NCBI RefSeq assembly: GCF_002257705.1
Contig: NZ_LSLK01000057.1
Coordinates: forward strand, 58,211-122,210
Length of the DNA stretch: 64,000 nt
Source of the DNA: Sporomusa silvacetica DSM 10669
Lineage (GTDB): Bacteria > Bacillota > Negativicutes > Sporomusales > Sporomusaceae
Reading direction: 5' to 3'
Positions 33,921 through 42,738 of this stretch are shown one piece after another. The translations under genes were made by a program, and so were the position numbers. The notes under the pieces were generated by a model, which was given only the letters and a program-made list of their open reading frames with translations, was not told the DNA's origin and searched no databases. The first letter of the stretch is position 1, and each line of letters starts with the position of its first letter.

Positions 33921-35027
33921 TTATTTTCTTTGCGTTCCGGTTACCAGTTTGTCTAACTCCTGTTCAGAAAGCTGGTAATGATAAAATAGCGCATAAAATC
34001 GCTTAACCTCAGAACGAAAATTAAAAGGATATACATCAGGATACAGCAAATTTGCCACCCACCTGATGCCAATAAGGCGGTTTACCCCCGGCGGACGGTC
34101 AAACCAGTTAAAGGGCCCGGTAGGAATTTCATACACTCTTCTGTTGCCAACTGCCTGGATATTTTGCCAGCCTTTGTCGTCCATGATCGCTGGAAAGCTG
34201 CTGCTTTCGCCGTCGCGAAAGTAACCTACTAATATAACTTCCGGATTCCAGACTATCACTTGTTCCAGCGACACCGGACTACGGCCAATACTGCTGCTGC
34301 CTGGCAAATCAGGGTCAGCGACATTTTGACCTCCAACAAATTGAATAATCTCGGTATGCCAGGATCCATTTGGCTCAGTTTCCAAACCGCCGCGGCCTTC
34401 CGCATAATAAACGGTGACTGGTTTACGGTTCGCCAAAAGTGCTTTTTTTTCGGCTACCATTCCAATCGTCTCCCGGCAATACGCCGCAAGCTCGGTCACC
34501 CGTTCTTCCCGACCAAGCACTTGGCCGGCAGCCAAATAGGTTTGCTCCATTTTAGTCATTTCTTTATCCAGCAGAACTACTGGTACTTTTGTCAATTTCT
34601 CCAATTCGTCCGCGTAATCCTTATTCGCCTGGGTGATATCATTCACCATCAAGATAATATCTGGCTTCATCTTCATAATTTCCTCAACATTGCCGGTAGA
34701 GCCGCGGTTAATCCAGCCAAGAACCGGCAAGTCACGATAGGCCGGCAGAATATAGTCCGCCTGATCCGCACCCATAAAATAGCTCCATCCTGCCAGAAAC
34801 TCAGGATCAATGGTATAAAGCAGTATCGATTCCACTGGCGACACCGGATACACCTTCCGGATTATCTGTGGTAATACAACCTTACGTCCAGCCATGTCGG
34901 TAATAACCCTACCGCTATTTGCCTTGACCGCCGTATCAGAACCTAAGTTATTTTGCTTCCCGCACCCTGTTAAAATAACAAGGATAATGACGACAATCGC
35001 TATCCACGACAAGCATAGCTTTTTCAT
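33921..35027 (-). CDS. ABC transporter substrate-binding lipoprotein, FecB/MolA-like
   Basis: About 368 aa. Lipoprotein signal VVIILVILTGCGKQ; then the helical-backbone binding protein fold (VITDMAGRKVVLPQIIRKV, KPDIILMVND, GRSPVSLEQVIVWNPEVIL). The GPFNWFDRPPGVNRLIGIRW segment is like that of MolA-type molybdate/tungstate binders and some iron binders; this hint is from memory. First gene of the eleven-gene run. ATG 35027 follows TTGGAGGG; the leader hairpin ends 14 bases before it. Confidence 0.9.
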   Translation of the reverse strand: MKKLCLSWIAIVVIILVILTGCGKQNNLGSDTAVKANSGRVITDMAGRKVVLPQIIRKVYPVSPVESILLYTIDPEFLAGWSYFMGADQADYILPAYRDLPVLGWINRGSTGNVEEIMKMKPDIILMVNDITQANKDYADELEKLTKVPVVLLDKEMTKMEQTYLAAGQVLGREERVTELAAYCRETIGMVAEKKALLANRKPVTVYYAEGRGGLETEPNGSWHTEIIQFVGGQNVADPDLPGSSSIGRSPVSLEQVIVWNPEVILVGYFRDGESSSFPAIMDDKGWQNIQAVGNRRVYEIPTGPFNWFDRPPGVNRLIGIRWVANLLYPDVYPFNFRSEVKRFYALFYHYQLSEQELDKLVTGTQRK

Positions 35028-35040
35028 ATTTCCCTCCAAT

Positions 35041-35122
35041 AAGAAAAGACTTGGCTTGTACCAAGTCCTTTAGGACGCCGGTAGAAGCCTTAGTCGTTCA
35101 ATCCAGGGAAAGTTATACTTTC
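35041..35122 (-). ncRNA. Putative attenuator leader of the uptake operon, copy 3 of the element
   Basis: On the minus strand it begins GAAAGT-ATA-ACTTTC (35122-35108), identical to copy 1, continues for about 40 bases and ends with a perfect terminator hairpin GACTTGG-TACAAG-CCAAGTC followed by TTTTCTT, immediately before the ribosome site. A terminator in that position implies conditional read-through. Confidence 0.55.
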
Positions 35123-35226
35123 CATCTGGACAAGAAATCACTAACTGGCAATTGCCTCAACACTCAATTATTTATCAACTTAGTTTATAGTTTTTAAGAT
35201 AATTACTGAGCTTTTCCACAATTAAG

Positions 35227-35265
35227 AAAAGACACCAGTCACCAGTATTGTGGCCGGTGTCTTTT
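35227..35265 (-). terminator. Intrinsic terminator of the TPR gene
   Basis: AAAAGACACC pairs with GGTGTCTTTT around an ACCAG/TGG-type inner stem, seven bases after the stop at 35272. Confidence 0.85.
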
Positions 35266-35271
35266 GTCTTC

Positions 35272-35880
35272 TTATTCGACAGTCCCACCTAATGCTCGGA
35301 TACGTTTTATAGCTGTATCTCGATGATGCGTATCTTCTAGCGGCACATTCTCCAACATGCTGCGGTACGTTGCAATTGCTTCTTTATATAAATGCTGTTT
35401 TTCATATGCTGTACCTTTGTTTAAATACCCCGCAGGATACTTAGGATTAATTTCAATGGCTTTATTACAGTCAATAAGGGCTAAATCATATCTACCAATT
35501 TTGTTGTACATAAATCCCCGATGGTCATAAGCCATCTCATATGTAGGATCATTGATCATTGATAGTCGATAATCCTCAATCGCCTTATCATCCTCGCCTC
35601 TTTTCTCATAGAGATACCCTTGATCCAAATAAGCGGCTGCGATTACTCGATTATAATCTTTGAGAGCTAAGTCATATTGCTTTTGCGCAAAATATGCCTT
35701 TCCGCGTTTATAATAAGCCACTGTATCATAAGGATTATCAGCAATAATTGTATTACTGTCAGCAATTATTTGATCATTATCAACCGCGGATGGTTTTTCA
35801 GCTGCAAAACCTACAGCACCTGGTATCCCAAGACAATACAATAATAAAGCGAAAGCAATAATAAATCCCGGTTTTTTCAC
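35272..35880 (-). CDS. Secreted TPR-repeat protein
   Basis: About 202 aa. Signal sequence (KKPGFIIAFALLLYCLGIPGAVGFAAE) then four TPR units, for example TVAYYKRGKAYFAQKQYDLA, EMAYDHRGFMYNKIGRYDLA and PAGYLNKGTAYEKQHLYKEA. In the second unit the usual linker residues are missing (NRVIAAAYLDQGYLYEKRGE), suggesting an in-frame loss of about eight residues. Acts as a periplasmic scaffold (inference). GTG start at 35880 with GGGAGG eight bases upstream. Confidence 0.8.
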   Translation of the reverse strand: MKKPGFIIAFALLLYCLGIPGAVGFAAEKPSAVDNDQIIADSNTIIADNPYDTVAYYKRGKAYFAQKQYDLALKDYNRVIAAAYLDQGYLYEKRGEDDKAIEDYRLSMINDPTYEMAYDHRGFMYNKIGRYDLALIDCNKAIEINPKYPAGYLNKGTAYEKQHLYKEAIATYRSMLENVPLEDTHHRDTAIKRIRALGGTVE

Positions 35881-36316
35881 ACCAAACGCCTCCCTAAACA
35901 ATATCAAGTAAAAGCCTATCCTATTAGAATTCAGTTCCACAGAAGCCGTATTTGAATACCATACTCCTGATGTTGAATATTATGGATAATCAGGCAAGCT
36001 TTTCCCTCATTGACCATAATACTATAAAAACTATTATAAATCAACACACTCGCAATATATTTTGCATTTTGTTTGTTTTTGTTTGTTTTTGTCTATTTTG
36101 TTTATTAATCGCTTGGCATTACTTCTAGAAATCATAGCCTTATCACCAAAATGAATAACCCGCAAGAGTCTTCTACTCCTGCGGGTTATTCCCGGCACCT
36201 TTTCTGTTATACGTCAACATTTCCTCCCATTTTTATCTCTTATGTTATTTTTTTGTTAATATCCCAATAAATATTACTTATCCTATGTTAAAATAGTAAT
36301 ATTATTAGTTAGGACG
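35881..36316. other. Intergenic region with T/G repeat and orphan terminator
   Basis: Contains promoters for the two divergent genes. 36068-36105 is a run of TTTGTTTG-type repeats. A strong hairpin lies at 36154-36190 with no gene leading into it. No coding frame was seen. Confidence 0.45.
36154..36190. terminator. Orphan hairpin upstream of the Zur-type gene
   Basis: AATAACCCGCAAGAGT and ACTCCTGCGGGTTATT, one mismatch, five-base loop. Terminator-like for both strands, but neither neighbour ends here, so it may end an unseen RNA or insulate the divergent promoters. Confidence 0.5.
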
Positions 36317-36751
36317 GTGTTGCAGTTGGAAAAAATCATACAGAAACTTAAAGAAAAAGGCTGTAAAATTACCCCCCAGCGTAGAGCCGTAATACAATCC
36401 TTGCTCAATTTTAGTAAATTTCCTACTGCCCTAGAGGTTTTTAACGATATTAAAGCAACAAATCCGGACGTGGGTTTGGATACTATTTATAGAAATCTCA
36501 ATCTGCTTGTAGAAATTGGCATCGTAAACTCGATTAACCTGCCAGGTAAAGACGTGAAAGTATTCGAGTTATCCATTGATGGGCACCACCATCACCTGGT
36601 TTGTCTTAATTGTGGGCAAGCCGATTGTTTAGATTACTGTCCGATAGATGAGCAAGGTCTGCAAACGGCCGCCGGCTCAGAATTTCAGATCACCGGGCAC
36701 TCGCTGGAAATCTACGGCTACTGCCACAAGTGTAAATCTGCCCTCAAGTAA
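36317..36751 (+). CDS. zur: Fur-family metalloregulator, probably Zur
   Basis: 144 aa. Winged helix (KITPQRRAVIQSLLNF, VGLDTIYRNLNLLVEIGIV), HHHH-rich sensing loop (DGHHHHLVCLNCGQADC) and structural zinc Cys (CHKCKSA). Neighbouring znuABC and the operator-like dyad before znuA support Zur rather than Fur or PerR. Start uncertain: GTG 36317 has a weak AGGA two bases upstream, and TTG 36320 would be better spaced. Confidence 0.85.
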   Translation: MLQLEKIIQKLKEKGCKITPQRRAVIQSLLNFSKFPTALEVFNDIKATNPDVGLDTIYRNLNLLVEIGIVNSINLPGKDVKVFELSIDGHHHHLVCLNCGQADCLDYCPIDEQGLQTAAGSEFQITGHSLEIYGYCHKCKSALK

Positions 36752-36833
36752 AACTGCTTCTGTTGTAAGCTAGGTAACGTAAGGTTAGTAGGTGCTTAGC
36801 TTCCAGCAATAATATAGGAACAAAAAATTATGC

Positions 36834-36862
36834 TTGACTAGGGAAAAAATGGTATATATACT
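36834..36862 (+). promoter_or_regulatory. Promoter of znuACB
   Basis: TTGACT, 17 bases, TATACT. The predicted start near 36868 falls in the dyad at 36867-36882. Confidence 0.65.
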
Positions 36863-36866
36863 GTAG

Positions 36867-36903
36867 ATAGGAATATTCCTATTTGACACCATTCCTATTT
36901 GAG
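36867..36903. promoter_or_regulatory. Putative Zur operator
   Basis: ATAGGAATATTCCTAT (36867-36882) is a perfect 16-bp palindrome overlapping the start site; ATTCCTATTTGA occurs in it and again right after. Zur repression is inferred from location. Confidence 0.55.
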
Positions 36904-36929
36904 TAATAATTGCATTTGGAGGTATTGTA

Positions 36930-37853
36930 ATGTTTTCAAAACTTGTTAAGTTATTATTAATAGCGGTCGTCAGTTCCGCTATGTTGACTGGTTGTGGACA
37001 AAGTAAGGTTTCTAATACTCAGGACCCTACCACTGCGGGACAAAAAAAGAATATTACGATAGTAACATCCTTTTATCCCATGTATATTTCCACTATTAAC
37101 GTTACCAAGGGCATTCCCGGCGTTGAGGTAGTTAATATGACAAAACCGCAGACTGGCTGCCTGCATGACTACCAACTAACTCCGGAAGATTTAAAAACGC
37201 TTGAAAAAGCAAATGCTTTTGTTATCAACGGAGCAGGCATGGAAGCTTTCTTAGATAAAACAATACAGCAGCAACCGCAACTAAAAATAATTGATGCCAG
37301 CAAGAACCTTGAACTGCTAAAAGATGAAACCGGGGAAGAGAATCCTCATGTATGGGTTAGTGTTTCTAATGCCATTCTTCAGGTCCAAAACATCGCCGAA
37401 CAACTGGCGGTGGTAGATACGCAAAATGCAGCGCAATATAAAAGCAATGCGGCTGAATACGTAAAAAAACTGGAAGCTTTGCGGGATACCATGCATAAAT
37501 CATTGGATGGTACCAAAAACAAGGATATCATTACCTTCCATGAAGCTTTTCCCTATTTTGCCAAGGAGTTTAAGCTAAACATTGTTTCAGTTATTGAAAG
37601 AGAGCCTGGCTCAGAGCCATCCCCGGCGGAATTAGCAGCTACTATCAATACCATAAAAGAATCTCATATCAAAGCATTATTTGCTGAGCCGCAGTATTCA
37701 TCAAAGGCTGCTCAAACAATTGCTCAGGAAACAGGCGCAAAAGTTTATACCCTTGATCCAGTGGTAACTGGTGAAGCCAAGCCTGATGCCTATGATGCTT
37801 ATATCCGGGTAATGGAAAATAATTTGAAAATATTACAAGAGGCATTGCAATGA
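36930..37853 (+). CDS. znuA: Zinc ABC transporter substrate-binding lipoprotein
   Basis: 307 aa. Lipobox MLTGCGQ. Cluster A-I fold with metal ligands in MTKPQTGCLHDYQLTPEDL, NPHVWVS, ITFHEAFPYF and the final VYTLDPVVTGE. There is no His-rich loop, seen in some ZnuA. ATG after TTTGGAGG. Overlaps znuC by four bases. Confidence 0.92.
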   Translation: MFSKLVKLLLIAVVSSAMLTGCGQSKVSNTQDPTTAGQKKNITIVTSFYPMYISTINVTKGIPGVEVVNMTKPQTGCLHDYQLTPEDLKTLEKANAFVINGAGMEAFLDKTIQQQPQLKIIDASKNLELLKDETGEENPHVWVSVSNAILQVQNIAEQLAVVDTQNAAQYKSNAAEYVKKLEALRDTMHKSLDGTKNKDIITFHEAFPYFAKEFKLNIVSVIEREPGSEPSPAELAATINTIKESHIKALFAEPQYSSKAAQTIAQETGAKVYTLDPVVTGEAKPDAYDAYIRVMENNLKILQEALQ

Positions 37854-38665
37854 TGGAAAATAACTGGCATCCATGTTCTCACAGCGAAAGTGACTGTGGT
37901 CGATTATGCTGCACCAAAATCGAGAATTTCAACGTTACTTTTGGAAACACACAGATATTTCATGACGTAAATCTCCATATTCACTGTGGAGAACTTACGG
38001 CACTGATTGGCCCTAATGGCGCAGGCAAGAGTACTCTTTTGAAAGCAATCCTTGGTGAAGTGAAGCATTCCGGAGTACTTAAATATTTTGATGCAAAGGG
38101 TGTCCATAGCGGACACCCTTTGATTGGGTATGTTCCACAATACCTAAATTTTGATCTCAGTACACCGACAAGTGTGCTTGATCTGTTTACAGCCTATCTA
38201 ACAAACATTCCCTGTTGGTTAACTAGTTCCAAACGCATCCGGGACCGGGTTAGTCAGATTCTTGTGAAAGTAAAAGCAGAACATCTCATTAATAGAAGGC
38301 TTGGCGCATTGTCAGGAGGCGAACTACAAAGAGTACTATTAGCACTCTCGCTTGAACCCATACCAGACTTATTGCTGCTGGATGAACCTGTCTCTGGCAT
38401 TGACCAGAACGGATTAGAATTGTTTTATAATATCGTTTCAGATCTTAGGGCCAACCATGATCTGTCAATTATCTTAATATCTCATGACCTTAACTTGGTT
38501 GCAAAATATGCAGATAGAGTTGTTCTCTTAAATGGAACTGTGATCTGTAATGGTACCCCGGAGGAAGTATTTAATGATGCCCGAACCAGAAATGTGTTTG
38601 GAATGCTAGTGCAGCATAATGCGCAAAGGAAAGTCCAGCCTGACAAGGAGGGCTCTTCATGTTAG
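37850..38665 (+). CDS. znuC: Zinc ABC transporter ATPase
   Basis: 271 aa. Walker A LIGPNGAGKSTLLKAIL, signature LSGGELQRVLLAL, Walker B DLLLLDEPVSGID. The N-terminal 22 residues (HPCSHSESDCGRLCC) are unusually rich in Cys and His for an ABC ATPase and could bind zinc. Start ATG overlaps the znuA stop. Confidence 0.93.
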   Translation: MMENNWHPCSHSESDCGRLCCTKIENFNVTFGNTQIFHDVNLHIHCGELTALIGPNGAGKSTLLKAILGEVKHSGVLKYFDAKGVHSGHPLIGYVPQYLNFDLSTPTSVLDLFTAYLTNIPCWLTSSKRIRDRVSQILVKVKAEHLINRRLGALSGGELQRVLLALSLEPIPDLLLLDEPVSGIDQNGLELFYNIVSDLRANHDLSIILISHDLNLVAKYADRVVLLNGTVICNGTPEEVFNDARTRNVFGMLVQHNAQRKVQPDKEGSSC

Positions 38666-39504
38666 ATTTGTGGTATGAGTTGACGACTATCCTTCTTCCT
38701 TTTCAATGGCTGGACCATAATTTTATGAAAAATGCGCTGCTGGCAGTGCTGCTGGTTACTCCGCTGTTCGGCTTGCTGGGCACCATGGTAGTTAGCAACC
38801 GGATGGTATTTTTCTCTGATTCACTTGGCCATGGGGCATTTACCGGCATTGCAATCGGGGTGCTACTAGGAGGCATTAAGCCCCTTACAGCCCTTGTCCT
38901 ATTTTCTTTATTTTTTTCCATTGCCATTACTGTTATTAAGAATAAGAGCAGCGTTTCCACAGATACCATTATCGGAGTATTTTCATCCACAGCGATCGCA
39001 TTAGGTTTGATGATTATGTCTCATGGCGGCAGTTTTGCTAAATTTTCATCCTACCTAATTGGCGACTTATTAAGTATAACACCAGTTGACATTGGTATGC
39101 TTTTTGGTGTGTTTATTGGCATCGTTTTGTTGTGGCTTGTCATATTTAATAAAATACTTGTCATTAGCATCAATCCATCTTTGGCGGCAAGTCGGGGTAT
39201 TAATACATTACTTGTCGAGATATTATTTTCCTCAGCACTGGCTATCGTTGTAGCCATTAGCATCCAATGGGTGGGACTTTTGATTATCAATTCCATGTTA
39301 GTTCTACCGGCAGCCGCTGCGCGAAATGTAACAAGCAATGTCAGGCAATATCATCTTGTTTCTGTTTTGTTCGCTATTTTCGCGGGTGTAGCAGGATTAA
39401 TACTTTCGTACTACTGGAATACGGCAACAGGAGCAACAATCATCCTTGTCGCTGCGATGCTGTTTTTTACTACATTTCTACTCCGAAATCATTTTATAGA
39501 GTAA
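38659..39504 (+). CDS. znuB: Zinc ABC transporter permease
   Basis: 281 aa, eight or so helices, ABC-3 family: VVSNRMVFFSDSLGHGAFTG, DTIIGVFSSTAIALGLMIMS, IQWVGLLIINSMLVLPAAAA. ATG follows GGAGGG, overlapping the znuC end. Last gene before a strong terminator. Confidence 0.93.
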   Translation: MLDLWYELTTILLPFQWLDHNFMKNALLAVLLVTPLFGLLGTMVVSNRMVFFSDSLGHGAFTGIAIGVLLGGIKPLTALVLFSLFFSIAITVIKNKSSVSTDTIIGVFSSTAIALGLMIMSHGGSFAKFSSYLIGDLLSITPVDIGMLFGVFIGIVLLWLVIFNKILVISINPSLAASRGINTLLVEILFSSALAIVVAISIQWVGLLIINSMLVLPAAAARNVTSNVRQYHLVSVLFAIFAGVAGLILSYYWNTATGATIILVAAMLFFTTFLLRNHFIE

Positions 39505-39529
39505 CACAACACCTGCCAGAATTAAAGTG

Positions 39530-39574
39530 GGGCTGTGGAAAACTTAGAAATAAGCTTTCCACAGCCCTTTTTTC
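39530..39574 (+). terminator. Intrinsic terminator of znuACB
   Basis: GGGCTGTGGAAA and TTTCCACAGCCC with a TTTTTT run. Confidence 0.9.
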
Positions 39575-39635
39575 GATACATCAAATAAATAGGTACAGTT
39601 TTCGTTATATCTCTTAGCTTATTTTGAAACGACGT

Positions 39636-40754
39636 CTAATATAACGCTTTAAATATGTCACGAATTTCATTTCTGCTAAGTGGAACATAGTTGTTTACTA
39701 AGAGTCTTTGTTGGCCTTCTATTACGCCATCTGTAAAAATTTCAACTTCCTCTTCTTTCATTCCATACTCTTTAAGAGGTTTTTTTGCTAGTAACTTATC
39801 AAGAACTTTTGAAAGTTCATCATAAATAGTAGCAGTATCTGAAATTCTTAAAATTCCAGCCAGTATGTCATTAAGTTCTTTTATTTTTCCATTAGGGTTC
39901 TTTTTGTTGTATGTCTTAAATACTTCAATAAAAAATTGATAGTTTGCTTCTCCATGAGGAACGTGGTAGTTTCCACCTAACGGATATGATAATGCATGTA
40001 CCGCTCCCACACCAGTATTTCCAAAAGCTATTCCTGCAAAGTTGCTTCCGATTAGAAAATCCTCTATTATTTCTAATCGATACTCAGATCCTTTATCTAA
40101 TATATCCATATATCCCTTAAGTATTAATTCCATAGCTTTTACACTAAATAATTCTGTAGAACTATTAGATCTAGGAGAAACATATGATTCGACTGCATGA
40201 ATTAAAGCATCGATTGAACTTGTTACGAAAAACTTATAGGGCAGCTCCTTTACTAATTCTGGTATTAATACTGCATAATCAGGATATAATTCATCTACTC
40301 CAAGGCCCATTTTTGTATGTTTTGATTTTATCTCAGCTATTGATATATTGGTAACTTCACTACCTGTACCACAAGTAGTTGGAACTATTATAAGTTCTCT
40401 TTCTTTTATTAAAGGAATTTTCTTCTCAAATAACGCTAGCGCATTTGTAGCATCTTTTATAACTAAAAGCTTTGCTATATCTATCACTGAACCACCGCCT
40501 ATTGCAATGATTCGCCTATAATCTCTGCCACCGATGTCTCTCATAATGGCATCGATCATTTCATCTGAAGGTTCACCCTTCCCATACTTTTCCCGGAACA
40601 TGAAGTCAGCATTAAGATTTAATCCTTTCATATATGAGTTATATAAAAATTCGTTCGTTAATACGAAATCTCCAGCTGCAATTGTAAAAAATTCAGCAAA
40701 ATCTTTAAAATGATTAAACTTATGAATTTGAGGTTTCACTTGCAGTAATTTCAT
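39636..40754 (-). CDS. 4hbD: 4-hydroxybutyrate dehydrogenase (iron-type alcohol dehydrogenase)
   Basis: 372 aa, the same length as Clostridium 4HbD, and very similar to it in recalled segments: GEPSDEMIDAIMRDIGG, IIAIGGGSVIDIAKLL, IVPTTCGTGSEVTN, GNTGVGAVHALSYPLGGNYHVPHGEANY (given in parts) and IEGQQRLLVNNY. Metal His are in VHALSYPLGG and HVPHGEAN. Converts 4-hydroxybutyrate and succinate semialdehyde. With gabT upstream it completes GABA to 4-hydroxybutyrate. ATG 40754 has AAGGAG. Base composition looks more AT-rich than gabT. Confidence 0.9.
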   Translation of the reverse strand: MKLLQVKPQIHKFNHFKDFAEFFTIAAGDFVLTNEFLYNSYMKGLNLNADFMFREKYGKGEPSDEMIDAIMRDIGGRDYRRIIAIGGGSVIDIAKLLVIKDATNALALFEKKIPLIKERELIIVPTTCGTGSEVTNISIAEIKSKHTKMGLGVDELYPDYAVLIPELVKELPYKFFVTSSIDALIHAVESYVSPRSNSSTELFSVKAMELILKGYMDILDKGSEYRLEIIEDFLIGSNFAGIAFGNTGVGAVHALSYPLGGNYHVPHGEANYQFFIEVFKTYNKKNPNGKIKELNDILAGILRISDTATIYDELSKVLDKLLAKKPLKEYGMKEEEVEIFTDGVIEGQQRLLVNNYVPLSRNEIRDIFKALY

Positions 40755-40808
40755 ATTTTCTCCTTTTATGATGTTATTTCCTATTCTTAAAATCATTATA
40801 AACTCTTT

Positions 40809-41174
40809 TTAACAACTGAGTAAATACTCTTCAATCACCTCAGAGAAATAGACGACGCTGACGATATCGTTTGGTGATATGGATTTACCATAAAGGTTTT
40901 CAAAAAAGTTAATCAGTCCCGCCACTGAATCTATAGTAGGATTCTGATGGACTAAATCTTCTGCCGTCAATTGGGAGAATTTCTTTATATATACTTTATC
41001 AATCATCGCCTGATACATTTTTTTCTTTGGGCTTAACATTTCCCCAAAGGTAATCCAAACTATGGAATTTTCCACATATACATCCCTTAAATCTCCTAAT
41101 CTAATAGTACAATTCTTCATCCGATTCTGTAGTAATTTTTCATGATGTGACGAATAGAAATTTAATGCAAACAT
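40809..41174 (-). CDS. ASCH/PUA-like domain protein, 121 aa
   Basis: The pattern HHEKLLQNRMKNCTIRLGD, then IVWITFGE and a final LVHQNPTIDSVAGLINFF resembles ASCH/YqfB-type small RNA- or nucleotide-binding proteins. ATG after AGGAGG. It lies between gabP and 4hbD, 54 bases before 4hbD, so it is part of that operon; a link with GABA use is unknown. Confidence 0.6.
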   Translation of the reverse strand: MFALNFYSSHHEKLLQNRMKNCTIRLGDLRDVYVENSIVWITFGEMLSPKKKMYQAMIDKVYIKKFSQLTAEDLVHQNPTIDSVAGLINFFENLYGKSISPNDIVSVVYFSEVIEEYLLSC

Positions 41175-41222
41175 GATTTTCCTCCTAAATCCACAATAAC
41201 GTCACTTAAGAGCATTATCAAC

Positions 41223-42632
41223 TTACCATTCCGTCCGGATACTCAAATCCGCTTTCTGTTGGGCTTCACCAATTTTAAATAATTTATAGAGAAGATAAAG
41301 TCCGCCGTACCAGATAGGAGCAACATAAAGACCAACCAGATTATCATGGTCATACCCCATACCCAAAGTTACAGCAAGCATAAATGCTCCTACTATATAA
41401 TTGGCATATGGATAAAAGGGCATGGGATATTTTAGATTGGCAACTTGTTCAATGCTCAGACTTTTCCGCCATTTGAACTGAATATACATAATTAATGACC
41501 ACGTCCACATACAACCTGTTGTTGTAATTGCTGACATGTAGTAAAATACGCTGTCAGGAGCGATATAGTTGAAATAAACACCGACTAAACATACAGCGCC
41601 AGAAAACAAGACACCATTGGCAGGTACTTGATTGCCAGAAAGTTCACCTAAGAACTTAGGAGCTTCGTTCCTCAGGGCTAAACCATATAGCATACGTCCA
41701 CAAACATACATACAGCTATTTAGGCAAGAAGCTGCCGAAGACAGAATTACACAGTTTATAATAGAAGCAGCATAAGGAATCCCTGCTTTTTCAAAGATCA
41801 TTACAAATGGGCTGACCCCTTTGGGCAAAGTCTCATAAGGAAATATAGACAATATCGCTACCATGGAACCAACATAGAAGACAAGTACCCGCCAAAATAC
41901 TTTATCAATCGCAGATTTCAGTGAACGTTCAGGATCGGCGGCTTCACCCGCAGTGATCCCGATCAGTTCAACCCCAGAATAAGCAAATACTACCATAACC
42001 AAAGCCATGGACACACCAGTCCAACCAAACGGCATAAACCCACCATGTATCCATAAGTTTGAGAATCCAATTGCAACACCGTCATTACCAAAACCAAAGA
42101 GAATCATTGCAAAGCCAACGATCAGCATGGCTATAATAGTTATAACCTTGATCAAAGCAAACCAAAATTCAAATTCACCATAATATTTTACAGCAACTAA
42201 ATTTATCATAATGATGAAGGCAAGGCAAATCAACGCCGGAATCCATTGCTGTATATCTGGTGACCAATATCTCATGTATAGCCCCACCGCAGAAATTTCG
42301 GCCATGCCCAAAACAACCCATTGGTACCAATATGTCCACCCAGTAAAAAAAGATATTAACGGTCCACAAAAAACTCGTGCATAACCCGCAAATGAGGACG
42401 CAACAGGATGTTCTACGGCCACTTCACCAAGGGCACGCAGCACGAAATACATGATAACACCACCAATAGCATAGGCAAGCGTGAGAGCCGGCCCTGCCAG
42501 CTTACTTGCCTGAGCAGAACCCATAAACAAGGCAACACCAATCACACCACCGATAGCAATAAGTTGTATATGCCTATCCTTGAGATCTTTTTTTAGATTT
42601 TCTTTTTCTAAATGTAACGATTTCTCTTTCAT
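41223..42632 (-). CDS. gabP: Amino acid permease, GabP-like (APC superfamily)
   Basis: About 469 aa with twelve helices. Opens KDLKDRHIQLIAIGGVIGVALFMGS, the AAT-family start; VFAYSGVELIGITAGEAADPE and SSAASCLNSCMYVCGRMLYGL follow. Likely imports GABA given gabT and 4hbD in the operon; specificity is inferred. Two ATGs (42638, 42632); the second is better spaced from GGGAGG. Confidence 0.88.
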   Translation of the reverse strand: MKEKSLHLEKENLKKDLKDRHIQLIAIGGVIGVALFMGSAQASKLAGPALTLAYAIGGVIMYFVLRALGEVAVEHPVASSFAGYARVFCGPLISFFTGWTYWYQWVVLGMAEISAVGLYMRYWSPDIQQWIPALICLAFIIMINLVAVKYYGEFEFWFALIKVITIIAMLIVGFAMILFGFGNDGVAIGFSNLWIHGGFMPFGWTGVSMALVMVVFAYSGVELIGITAGEAADPERSLKSAIDKVFWRVLVFYVGSMVAILSIFPYETLPKGVSPFVMIFEKAGIPYAASIINCVILSSAASCLNSCMYVCGRMLYGLALRNEAPKFLGELSGNQVPANGVLFSGAVCLVGVYFNYIAPDSVFYYMSAITTTGCMWTWSLIMYIQFKWRKSLSIEQVANLKYPMPFYPYANYIVGAFMLAVTLGMGYDHDNLVGLYVAPIWYGGLYLLYKLFKIGEAQQKADLSIRTEW

Positions 42633-42664
42633 ATACATGTTCCTCCCTCTTTTTTATATTTATA

Positions 42665-42714
42665 CAAAAAGACGCACATCAACAACGTTACCCATTGTCG
42701 ACAAGCGTCTTTGC
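42665..42714 (-). terminator. Intercistronic hairpin between gabT and gabP
   Basis: On the minus strand AAAGACGC pairs with GCGTCTTT, with an inner stem and a short T-run. It may partly stop transcription or stabilise the upstream message. Confidence 0.55.
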
Positions 42715-42738
42715 TTACAACTTTTTATTTATACTATT

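Noticed and set aside
36068..36105. TTTGTTTG repeat as a CRISPR or satellite array
   Set aside because: Low-complexity tract only, without spacers or a consistent unit.
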